Part shown: piece by piece, positions 56,886 through 64,000 of the stretch
Position numbering within the stretch: position 1 is the stretch's first letter
Layout of the letters: each line of letters opens with the position of its first letter
Source of the DNA: Lachnospiraceae bacterium
GTDB lineage: Bacteria; Bacillota; Clostridia; Lachnospirales; Lachnospiraceae
Assembly: GCA_902363555.1 (NCBI GenBank)
Contig: CABJAM010000004.1
Span: forward strand, 251,778 to 315,777
Direction of reading: 5' to 3'
DNA: 64,000 nt
Made by a program: the position numbers and the translations under genes
Notes under the pieces: generated by a model
What the model was told of the DNA's origin: nothing
What the model saw: only the letters and a program-made list of their open reading frames with translations
Database searches by the model: none

Positions 56886-59432
56886 ATGACTGGCAGATAT
56901 GCGTATGCAACCCCGGCAGGAACCCTGCTTTTTGAAATTACTCCGGCAGATGCCGGTATGTCCGTAACTGTGTTACATATGGAGATGGGGATGAATTTAA
57001 ACCCGGTTTGTGTGGTGCAGGAAGGAAATACACTTATTTTAACATCGGTGTTTTTTATGGCGCCGAAGGTGCAGCATACTTTGAAAATGACATGGCAGGG
57101 CGGCGATGAAGGTGCGGAGGGCTGGTATGAGCTGAGCGGTTCCTACGCGGCAGCCGGAGAGCTTTCCGGTCGGGCGCTGCCATTTAAGGGAAAAACCAAA
57201 TATGATGTGATGATGGAGGAGCTGCCGTCAAAGCGCACCCATAAAACCGTGCGCCGGACGGATGCACAGATCGCCGGTCTGGTGGATGAGCTGATGGGGA
57301 AGATGACCCTGGAAGAAAAGATCGGCCAGATGAGCCAGTCGGCGGGAAATAATACGGCGGCCATCGGCGGCGCAGTCACTCAAGCCCTGTCCACAGAGGA
57401 AATGATCGAGCGGGGGATGCTGGGCTCTACGATCGCCATGGGCGGCCCGGAAAATATTTTTGCGCTGCAAAAAATCGCTGTGGAAAAGTCGCGCCTGCAT
57501 ATCCCTCTGATGTTCTGTCAGGATGTGATCCATGGCTACCAGACTATTTTCCCCATTCCCCTGGGCTGGTCCTGCTCCTTTGACCCGGAGCTGGTACAAA
57601 AGGCTGCCCGGGCAGCCGCCCGCGAGGTGACGACAAAAGGCATCATGTATGCCTTTGCCCCCATGCTCGATATTGCCAGAGATCCCCGCTGGGGCCGTGT
57701 GTCCGAGGGCAACGGCGAGGACCCATACCTGGATTCCAGAATGTGTGAAGCTATTGTCCGCGGCTATCAGGGCGGGGATCTGTCGGATGACGATACGATG
57801 ATGGCCTGCCTGAAGCACTTTGTCGGCTATTCTGCGGCTGAGGGCGGCCGGGATTATAATACGTGTGAGATTACGGAAACGACTTTGCGGAACGTGTATC
57901 TGCCGCCATTTAAGGCCGGTATCGACGCCGGAGCCGCTTCGGTGATGAACTCCTTTAATACAATGAACGGCGTACCTGTGGCTGTGAACAAATACATTCT
58001 GCGGGATGTGCTCCGGGATGAGCTGGGCTTTGACGGCGTTCTTGTATCAGATTACAGCGCTGTGGAGGAAGCCATCGCCCACGGTGCTGCGGAGGATGGC
58101 AAAGATGCCGCCTGCAAGGCTGTGCGTGCGTCCATGGATATAGAGATGGCTTCCAGCCTTTACAATAACTGGCTGAAAGCGTCTGTGGAAAATGGTGAGC
58201 TGGATGAGGCTCTGATCGATGAAAGCGTCCGCCGTATTTTAACGTACAAATATAAGACCGGCCTGATGGATGATCCGTATAAATATCTCCAGCCGGAAAA
58301 TGAGGACCGTATTTTTAGTGATGCACACCGCCAGGTAGCCCGGGAGCTGGGAAGGGAATCCATTGTGCTGCTGAAAAATGATGCCCATGATCATGGTGCC
58401 GGAGCAAAGGTCCTGCCGCTTTCAAAGAGTGCCAGGGTAGCGCTTCTTGGACCCAAGGGCGACAGCACGGATATGCTTGGCCCATGGCAGTTTTCACAGA
58501 AATCCAATGCGACGGTGACGCTGCGCCAGGGGCTTGAGGCCAAGGGCGTGGAGGTGATCTGTGAAATGGGCTGCGGCATCGAGGAAGCCATTGAGGGTGG
58601 TATCGAGCGTGCTGTGGCGGCGGCCCGGGAAGCGGATGTGGTTATTCTGGCCCTCGGCGAATCCATGGGGATGAGCGGTGAGGCCGCATCCAGACAGTCT
58701 ATCACTGTGCCCCAGGTACAGATGGAGCTGGCCGCTGCGGTAGCCGATGTACATAAGCCCACGGTGGCCGTCCTCACCAATGGCCGTCCGTTGATCGTGG
58801 AATGGTTTATGGACAATGTGGACGCCCTTGTAGAAGCATGGTTCCCAGGCTCTGAGGCCGGAAATGCCCTGGCCGACATTCTCACCGGGGATTATAATCC
58901 ATCGGGCAGGCTTTCCATCTCCTTCCCGAGACATCAGGGGCAGATACCGGTCTACTACAATCATTTCAGCACCGGACGCCCATATAAGGACGGAATGAAT
59001 GAGAAATTCCTCTCACGGTATATTGACGGGCCCAATGCGCCCCGGTTTACCTTTGGCTACGGTTTGAGCTATACAAGCTTTTCCATCGAAAACCTGCGCC
59101 TGTCCGCAGAAGTCATGGGGCCGGACGATACGCTGACCGCGGCCGTCAGCATTACGAATACCGGCAGCCGGGAAGGCACCGAGGTCGTTCAGCTTTATAT
59201 CCATGACGTCGCTGCATCCATCGCCCGCCCGGTAAAAGAGCTTAAAGGCTTTAAGCGCGTGACGCTGGCTCCGGGAGAGCAGCAGGAGGTCGTATTTGAG
59301 CTTAACAGGGAAACGCTCAGCTTCTTTAATGCGGCCAATGAAAAGGTTACAGAGTCTGGACGGTTTGAAATCTTTGTGGGCAGCAGCGCTGACGATAAGG
59401 ATTTGCTGAAGGCGGAATTTATTTATAAATAA
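56886..59432 (+). CDS. Glycoside hydrolase family 3 beta-glycosidase
   Basis: An 848-residue retaining glycosidase of family GH3, probably a beta-glucosidase or beta-xylosidase. The nucleophile is Asp389 in LVSDYSAVEE. The N-terminal barrel, the C-terminal sandwich (LGESMGMSGEAASR) and a fibronectin-like domain at the end (GTEVVQLYIHDV) are present. About 110 extra residues at the N terminus form an unplaced beta-rich module. No signal peptide, so it acts on imported oligosaccharides. GGAGG precedes the ATG. It follows the sugar transporter, with its own weak TATACT promoter. Confidence 0.92.
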   Translation: MTGRYAYATPAGTLLFEITPADAGMSVTVLHMEMGMNLNPVCVVQEGNTLILTSVFFMAPKVQHTLKMTWQGGDEGAEGWYELSGSYAAAGELSGRALPFKGKTKYDVMMEELPSKRTHKTVRRTDAQIAGLVDELMGKMTLEEKIGQMSQSAGNNTAAIGGAVTQALSTEEMIERGMLGSTIAMGGPENIFALQKIAVEKSRLHIPLMFCQDVIHGYQTIFPIPLGWSCSFDPELVQKAARAAAREVTTKGIMYAFAPMLDIARDPRWGRVSEGNGEDPYLDSRMCEAIVRGYQGGDLSDDDTMMACLKHFVGYSAAEGGRDYNTCEITETTLRNVYLPPFKAGIDAGAASVMNSFNTMNGVPVAVNKYILRDVLRDELGFDGVLVSDYSAVEEAIAHGAAEDGKDAACKAVRASMDIEMASSLYNNWLKASVENGELDEALIDESVRRILTYKYKTGLMDDPYKYLQPENEDRIFSDAHRQVARELGRESIVLLKNDAHDHGAGAKVLPLSKSARVALLGPKGDSTDMLGPWQFSQKSNATVTLRQGLEAKGVEVICEMGCGIEEAIEGGIERAVAAAREADVVILALGESMGMSGEAASRQSITVPQVQMELAAAVADVHKPTVAVLTNGRPLIVEWFMDNVDALVEAWFPGSEAGNALADILTGDYNPSGRLSISFPRHQGQIPVYYNHFSTGRPYKDGMNEKFLSRYIDGPNAPRFTFGYGLSYTSFSIENLRLSAEVMGPDDTLTAAVSITNTGSREGTEVVQLYIHDVAASIARPVKELKGFKRVTLAPGEQQEVVFELNRETLSFFNAANEKVTESGRFEIFVGSSADDKDLLKAEFIYK

Positions 59433-59517
59433 GGAAGCTTGTGGCAAGTGACCTTTTTGTAGTGGATGAAAAAATGGTACGTGCCGGTGTGGTTGATCTG
59501 ACAAATATATAAAGAGT

Positions 59518-59616
59518 GAAGCTGCCGCATTTATCCGGGAGCGCTTCCTCAGATTTGGACGCCCATGCGTCAGGGCCCAAATTTGAGGAAGCGTTCCGGT
59601 GGTATGCGGCAGCTTC
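59518..59616. terminator. Long bidirectional hairpin between GH3 and LacI
   Basis: GAAGCTGCCGCA (59518-59529) pairs with TGCGGCAGCTTC (59605-59616). The stem continues through CGCTTCCTCA/TGAGGAAGCG and ATTTGG/CCAAAT. The 99-nt near-perfect inverted repeat separates the convergent genes. Confidence 0.8.
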
Positions 59617-59626
59617 ATTTTCTGTG

Positions 59627-60634
59627 TTAAATGTTTTTAGGACAGGTCGAGTTGCGTATGATTAATTCCGTATCCAGCACGATCTGCTGATTCTTAAAGT
59701 TTTTCGACCGGATCTTTTCAATCAGCAGTTCACATGCCTGCGATCCGATCTGTGTTGTCGGCTGGGCCACTGTGGTCAGCGAAGGATTGGTCATACTGGA
59801 CGTATTGGTATTATCAAAGCCGATAATCGACAACTCCTCCGGCACCTTGATCCCCAGTTGGTTGGCAGCGTTAATGGCAGCCATCCCGAAAATATCGCAG
59901 CAGGCAAAAATCGCGTCGGGCCTGTTTTTTTTCTCCAAAATCTGACGGATATAGGACAGCGCCAAAAAGTAGTTGATGGACGATATCCGTATCATCCAAT
60001 TTTCATTAATATTCAGACCGGCATCCACCAGCGCCTGCACATACCCCTTTTCCCGGTGTCTGGAATAGCGGAAGGAGGGATTGCAGTTGACCAGAGCAAT
60101 CTTTGTGTGGCCTGTGGATATAAGGTAGTTTGTAGCTGCCCTGGCGGCCGCCTCGTCGTTAATACTCACATAAGAAATATCCAGGTTTTCAATGTAATCC
60201 GAACACATAACGACCGGATAGTGGAGCTGGAGCTCATTGACCAGATCCGGATTGATCAGGCCGGTTTCCAGCACGATTCCGGCAATCGATATGTCCTTAA
60301 AAAGCTTTTCAAACGCTTCGTAAGTCGTATAGTTATTTTTGGCAACCACCACCATGGAATTGTAACCATGGATATAAGCCGTATTCATAATACTGGAGGC
60401 CAGATCCGTATCAAACTGATTGCCCAGTGTCTGGATGACAATGAGTATCGTGCGGCTTTGGGCATCGGGGAGTCTTATGGTGCTCTGGATAAAGCCCAGC
60501 TCATTCATCGATTTAATAACCTTTTTGCGCGTGCTTTCCCGCACGCTCTCCGGATTGTTCAATATCCTTGAGACTGTCGCAATCGAAACCTGTGCATGAT
60601 CTGCAACATCCTGCATAGTAACACTTTTTGACAT
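59627..60634 (-). CDS. LacI family transcriptional regulator
   Basis: A 335-residue repressor. MSKSVTMQDVADHAQVSIATVSRILNNP is a classic LacI helix-turn-helix, and the following residues form a sugar-sensing domain with the RILVIQTLGN-like ILIVIQTLGNQFD strand. It converges with the GH3 gene, and control of the sugar module is plausible. AAGGAG precedes the ATG. No paired operator was identified. Confidence 0.9.
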   Translation of the reverse strand: MSKSVTMQDVADHAQVSIATVSRILNNPESVRESTRKKVIKSMNELGFIQSTIRLPDAQSRTILIVIQTLGNQFDTDLASSIMNTAYIHGYNSMVVVAKNNYTTYEAFEKLFKDISIAGIVLETGLINPDLVNELQLHYPVVMCSDYIENLDISYVSINDEAAARAATNYLISTGHTKIALVNCNPSFRYSRHREKGYVQALVDAGLNINENWMIRISSINYFLALSYIRQILEKKNRPDAIFACCDIFGMAAINAANQLGIKVPEELSIIGFDNTNTSSMTNPSLTTVAQPTTQIGSQACELLIEKIRSKNFKNQQIVLDTELIIRNSTCPKNI

Positions 60635-60883
60635 ATGATTAACTCCTTTTATATAAGTTTTGTTAAGTACATTTTCTCATATGAATAATAATAACACACA
60701 GGACGCACATTTCATAGCTTACATTGAAAAAAGCACCTGCCATTTTGGGGTTTCGCATCTATTTACAGAGGGATTTACTTTCGGCATAATTATAGGCTTG
60801 TATTATAGGGAAAAACAAAATACAATATTAACATGAAATGAAAGAAGTGGGCTTTATAGCAAAATGGGAACGGAGTGATTTGT
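60635..60883. other. Divergent region between lacI and the two-component system
   Basis: A/T-rich, no gene. It has several TATAAT-like boxes (for example TATTAT near 60800) but no promoter with good spacing on either strand. Nothing else was recognised. Confidence 0.4.
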
Positions 60884-61552
60884 ATGGCAAACATTTTGAT
60901 TGTGGAAGATGAAAAAAATATGCAGGATATCATTGTTGAATATATGCAGCGGGGCGGTCATACGTGTTTCACCGCTGACGACGGTGTGGACGCTTTAATG
61001 GTTTTGAAGAACAACCCGATGGATTTGATGATCCTGGACGTGATGATGCCCCACCTGGACGGCTTTTCCGTCTGCAGGATGGCGCGCGAAATGAGCACTA
61101 TGCCGGTTATTATGCTGACGGCTAAAGGCGGCGAGGACGATAAACTCAAGGGCTATGAGTATGGAGCCGACGATTATATGACAAAGCCTTTCAGCCCTAG
61201 GGTGCTGCTTGCAAAGGCAAACGCCCTGCTCCGCCGTTCCATTTCCGCTCCCCTGGACATATTGAGCGTTGGAAAAATAACGGTGGCGCCATCTGCTCAC
61301 AAAGTATTTGCAGACGGACAGGAGATCATCCTTACCCATAAGGAATATGAACTGCTGTATTTCTTCATGGTAAATCCCGGACAGGTTTTCACCCGCGAAC
61401 AGCTGCTGAATCGGATCTGGGGCTATGACTTTGAGGGAACTACCAGGACGGTAGATACCCATATCAAAACCCTGCGGCAAAAGTTAGGCGATGAGGGGAA
61501 ACATATCGTCACGCTCATTCGCTCGGGTTATAAATTCGAGGTGGCCGTATGA
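60884..61552 (+). CDS. OmpR family response regulator
   Basis: A 222-residue regulator. The receiver domain has phospho-acceptor Asp52 in LMILDVMMPHLDG and Lys in TAKGGEDDKL. The winged-helix DNA-binding domain ends with the usual GYDFEGTTRTVDTHIKTLRQKLGD and TLIRSGYKFE. GTG 60875 is in frame, but CGGAG is spaced for ATG 60884. It overlaps the kinase gene (ATGA) and likely binds the TTCAC array at 62686. Confidence 0.93.
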   Translation: MANILIVEDEKNMQDIIVEYMQRGGHTCFTADDGVDALMVLKNNPMDLMILDVMMPHLDGFSVCRMAREMSTMPVIMLTAKGGEDDKLKGYEYGADDYMTKPFSPRVLLAKANALLRRSISAPLDILSVGKITVAPSAHKVFADGQEIILTHKEYELLYFFMVNPGQVFTREQLLNRIWGYDFEGTTRTVDTHIKTLRQKLGDEGKHIVTLIRSGYKFEVAV

Positions 61553-62625
61553 AATTAAATGATAATTTTACGTTACGTACAGTCCGCAAAAAGCTATTGA
61601 TTGTTTCAAAGCTGGCCGGTATCCTGCTAATCCTTTCTTACATCCTGTCAACCAAGCTGGAAGTGGATCCTGATGTTTCATTTGCCATTTGGTTGGTATT
61701 TGTGACAGTCATTGTCCTTGGTGTCGATTTTCTAATGGAACGCTTTATTTCAAAGCCTGTTTCTAAACTCAATCAAACGGCCCGGAACATGTCAAAGCTG
61801 GATTTTTCTATGCCTTGCACCATTACGGCCAATGATGAGTTTGGAGAACTGGCTGTAAGCCTTAATTCGATGGCTGATAATCTGCAGCAGACCCTTGCAA
61901 AGCTGGAAGCGGCAAATGTACGGCTTGAAAGGGATGTTGAGCAGGAGCGGCGGTTATTGGCCGAGCGCAAAGATCTGGTCGATCACCTGTCCCATGAAAT
62001 GAAAACCCCGCTGGGAGTGATCCGCGCCTATGCCGAGGGCTTACAGGATGAGACAGACGAGAACAAAAAACAAAGGTATTCCACGATCATTATAGCTGAA
62101 ACCGAGCGGATGGGCAATATGATTACGACCCTGTTGGATTTGTCTGCGCTGGAAACGGGAGCCTGCCGCCTTTCTCCTGAGCGGTTTGACTTTGTGGAAT
62201 TTTTAGAAACTGTCGCAGGAAGGCTGCTGGTCGATACGCCTGACGCCGACTATATTCTGCAATATGAGCTTCCCGGGCATAGTGCCTATATTGATGCGGA
62301 CAAGGCACGTATGGAGCAGGTTTTAAATAATCTGCTCATCAACGCAAAAAAGAATGTCCAGCCGGGTGGTATTTTGAAATTGTGTCTGACAGAACAAACA
62401 GGAGTTTTGCATTTCTCCATATACAACCAGGGGCCTGTGATTTTGCAGGAAGATTTGTCTAAAATCTGGACAAAATTTTATAGGAACGGCAGCTCAAAAT
62501 ATAGTGGTTCCGGTCTGGGCCTTGCCATTGTCGCGCAGATACTGTCCATGCAAAATCTGGACTATGGTGTGAAAAATCTCTCTGACGGCGTTTGGTTCTA
62601 TTTCTCAATTCCCACAGTCAAATAA
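61549..62625 (+). CDS. Sensor histidine kinase with short extracellular loop
   Basis: A 358-residue kinase. Two transmembrane helices (about 16-34 and 44-62) are joined by a loop of only about ten residues, so the stimulus is probably sensed in or at the membrane. A HAMP domain, a coiled linker, HisKA with His149 in DHLSHEMKTPLGVI, and an ATPase domain with LNNLLINAKKN and GSGLGLAIV follow. Such intramembrane-sensing kinases often work with ABC transporters, as here. It overlaps the response regulator gene by 4 nt. Confidence 0.9.
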   Translation: MKLNDNFTLRTVRKKLLIVSKLAGILLILSYILSTKLEVDPDVSFAIWLVFVTVIVLGVDFLMERFISKPVSKLNQTARNMSKLDFSMPCTITANDEFGELAVSLNSMADNLQQTLAKLEAANVRLERDVEQERRLLAERKDLVDHLSHEMKTPLGVIRAYAEGLQDETDENKKQRYSTIIIAETERMGNMITTLLDLSALETGACRLSPERFDFVEFLETVAGRLLVDTPDADYILQYELPGHSAYIDADKARMEQVLNNLLINAKKNVQPGGILKLCLTEQTGVLHFSIYNQGPVILQEDLSKIWTKFYRNGSSKYSGSGLGLAIVAQILSMQNLDYGVKNLSDGVWFYFSIPTVK

Positions 62626-62642
62626 ATGATTCGAATTCAAAG

Positions 62643-62675
62643 CTCTGCTTTCAGATACGAAAGCAGAGTTTTTTT
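62643..62675 (+). terminator. Terminator after the two-component system
   Basis: CTCTGCTTTC (62643-62652) pairs with GAAAGCAGAG (62659-62668), then seven T. It separates the two-component genes from the transporter genes. Confidence 0.92.
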
Positions 62676-62685
62676 CAGCGAGGAT

Positions 62686-62737
62686 TTCACACCAGTTTCA
62701 CCTCGGCCTCACACGGACTTCACCACATTTTTATAAA
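62686..62737 (+). promoter_or_regulatory. Four TTCAC boxes at 11-bp spacing and promoter
   Basis: TTCAC at 62686, TTCAC at 62697, CTCAC at 62708 and TTCAC at 62719 are exactly 11 bases apart, on one face of the helix. A TATAAA -10 box (62732-62737) follows. This is the arrangement of direct repeats bound by OmpR-type activators, and the regulator is encoded next door. Confidence 0.75.
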
Positions 62738-62787
62738 TTTACTTTAACAAAAAGAGCTTTAACCATCGAATAAAAGGAGGTCATTTT

Positions 62788-62943
62788 ATGGAATTTTCAG
62801 GTTTGGCGTGGTACTGGTGGCTGGTGATCGTGGTGGTGCTGGTGATCTCTATCCCGTTCAAAGTCCGGTTTATGAAGTGGTGGAACAAACGCCAGCAGGA
62901 GAAGAAAAAGGAGCAGCATGGGAAATGGGGGGATGAAGAATGA
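62788..62943 (+). CDS. Small 51-residue membrane protein
   Basis: A short gene with a very good AAAGGAGG site. The protein starts MEFSGLAWYWWLVIVVVL, one transmembrane helix, then a basic tail with WWNKRQQEKKKEQ. It overlaps the ATPase gene (ATGA), so it belongs to the transporter operon. It could be a small accessory subunit or a peptide sensed by the kinase. I know no named family for it. Confidence 0.8.
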   Translation: MEFSGLAWYWWLVIVVVLVISIPFKVRFMKWWNKRQQEKKKEQHGKWGDEE

Positions 62944-63788
62944 TCGAAGTAAAGGATTTAACATTTTCCTATGGGAAAGATAAGCAGGCTCTGCACGGCT
63001 TGAACTTCAACGTAGAAGATGGGGAAATCTTCGGATTTCTGGGACCGAATGGCTCCGGAAAATCAACGACCCAAAAAATTCTGACCGGGATTTTGAAAGG
63101 ACATGGTGGTAAGGTGTCTCTGTTTGGTCAGGATATTTCTGCGGTACATACGCAGGAGTTTTTTCAAAAGATCGGCGTTTTGTTTGAGTTTCCCTATCTG
63201 TATGCCAACTTGAGCGTCATTGACAATCTCAAATATTTTTCGTCCTTCTATCCCAAAGGGCAACTGAGGAATATTGAGGAGGTTTTGGATGAATTGGAGT
63301 TTAAGCACGACTTTTTGAAAAAGCCGGTATCCTCCTACTCGAAGGGGATGCGGCAGCGGGCAAGCATGGCGCGGGCGCTGATCAGTAATCCAGGGCTTTT
63401 GTTTCTGGACGAGCCAACCAGCGGGCTTGACCCGTCCGGCGCTGTCCTGTTCCGCAAAATCATTGAGGCTGAGCGGAAGAAGGGAACGACGGTATTTCTG
63501 ACGACCCACAATATGCTGGATGCCGATCTGCTGTGCGACCGGGTCGCTTTTATTTCCAATGGTACTATAATGGCGCTGGACACTCCTAAAAACCTGAAAG
63601 AACAAAACAGTGATCATCGCGTTGTGATCAACTATATGTATCAGGGGAAGCGGGAAGAAAAGACGATTGAAGCCCCGGAACTGGAGGCCGGTATCCCCTT
63701 TGTACATGACAGGATCATCAGCATCCATTCACAGGAGCCGACTTTGGAAGATATGTTTATCAAATATACGGGAAGGGGGCTGTCCTGA
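62940..63788 (+). CDS. ABC transporter ATP-binding protein
   Basis: A 282-residue ATPase. Walker A is GPNGSGKST at 35-43; the signature region is SYSKGMRQRASMARAL; Walker B is LLFLDEPTSGLDP; the switch is TTHNM. The C-terminal extension of about 70 residues is usual for CcmA-like drug or antimicrobial-peptide exporters. It overlaps both neighbours by a few bases. Likely function is resistance or export under the adjacent two-component system. Confidence 0.93.
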   Translation: MIEVKDLTFSYGKDKQALHGLNFNVEDGEIFGFLGPNGSGKSTTQKILTGILKGHGGKVSLFGQDISAVHTQEFFQKIGVLFEFPYLYANLSVIDNLKYFSSFYPKGQLRNIEEVLDELEFKHDFLKKPVSSYSKGMRQRASMARALISNPGLLFLDEPTSGLDPSGAVLFRKIIEAERKKGTTVFLTTHNMLDADLLCDRVAFISNGTIMALDTPKNLKEQNSDHRVVINYMYQGKREEKTIEAPELEAGIPFVHDRIISIHSQEPTLEDMFIKYTGRGLS

Positions 63789-64000
63789 TGTGGAAAAGCT
63801 TTTGTTCCTTATTCAAAAAAGATTGCAGGATGATGGCTTCAGGAAAATTTTTCTTTATGTCGTTAGTTTTTTTGATTCTTTATACCCTGTATGTAAACTT
63901 TGGATATATTAAATTCATGGACGCCGGGCTATACAATGTGTATCTGTATGACCCGGAGGGAACACAGACAACCGTTTCTCCGCTGGTTCAGCGAGTTGCG
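63788..64000 (+). CDS. ABC transporter permease, 5' part
   Basis: Starts at ATG 63788 (TGATG overlap) and runs off the end of the window. The 71 visible residues begin MWKSFCSLFKKDCRMMASGK, with one transmembrane helix KFFFMSLVFLILYTLYV near 20-36, then an extracellular segment. This is the typical N terminus of the ABC-2 type membrane subunit that pairs with the upstream ATPase. Confidence 0.8.
   Translation, partial: MWKSFCSLFKKDCRMMASGKFFFMSLVFLILYTLYVNFGYIKFMDAGLYNVYLYDPEGTQTTVSPLVQRVA

Noticed and set aside
1..64000. tRNA, rRNA, transposase, integrase or prophage genes
   Set aside because: None was seen on either strand, although short mobile repeats are present.

Overview
The window looks like a chromosomal segment from an anaerobic Firmicute, most probably a member of the Lachnospiraceae or a close clostridial relative. 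The reasons are the clostridial S10-spc-alpha gene order with adk, map, a KOW protein, infA and rpmJ embedded, strong AGGAGG ribosome binding sites, sigma-A promoters of the TTGACA-17-TATAAT type, cysteine-type anaerobic sulfatase, and many two-component, AraC and LacI regulated sugar genes. No tRNA, rRNA, phage, transposase or CRISPR array was seen. Species cannot be named from the sequence. Layout: 0-6 kb carries a MATE exporter divergent from an AraC regulator, a CmpB-type membrane protein, an HD protein, a YbaK-type deacylase, and a convergent lipid-kinase/VOC pair. 6.4-12.1 kb is a complete branched-chain amino acid ABC transporter (livJ-H-M-G-F) followed by a cytidylate-kinase-like gene, then azlCD. 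13.5-16.7 kb holds a nicotinamidase-like hydrolase, a YgjP-like metalloprotease, an aldo/keto reductase and a 2-hydroxyacid dehydrogenase. 16.8-24 kb is accessory: two small hypothetical proteins, a ferredoxin plus AprA/fumarate-reductase-like flavoprotein facing a LysR regulator, an orphan solute-binding lipoprotein and an RNA methyltransferase-like protein. 24-40.9 kb is the ribosomal protein supercluster from rpsJ to rplQ, including secY, adk, map, infA, rpmJ and rpoA. It has two long structured leaders, before rpsJ and before rpsM, and smaller structured gaps before rplC and rpsH. 41-49.5 kb holds a PucR-type regulator divergent from a uroporphyrinogen-decarboxylase-family gene, then a sulfatase with its LacI regulator, and a TetR regulator divergent from an alkylsulfatase-type metallo-beta-lactamase protein. 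49.5-60.6 kb is a sugar module: YesM-type kinase, YesN-type regulator, CUT1 ABC transporter, GH3 beta-glycosidase and a LacI regulator. 60.9-64 kb starts an OmpR-type two-component system with a small-loop sensor, a 51-residue membrane protein, and an ABC transporter that runs off the end. How the parts work together: several units pair a regulator with its likely target, and candidate operators can be read directly. These are four TTCAC boxes at exactly 11-bp spacing before the last ABC operon, TATACGTATA near the sulfatase/LacI pair, a 19-bp palindrome between the PucR and URO-D genes, and GGTCTTA repeats 21 bp apart before the sugar-binding protein. Besides genes, the window contains at least three families of dispersed structured repeats. 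One is a two-hairpin element found just after terminators, with compensatory stem changes between copies. One is a GTAACAGTTC palindrome family. One is a GTCACCAATTTCC hairpin family. I regard these, the ribosomal leaders, the TTCAC array and a possible 11-codon leader ORF before azlCD as the most worthwhile observations.
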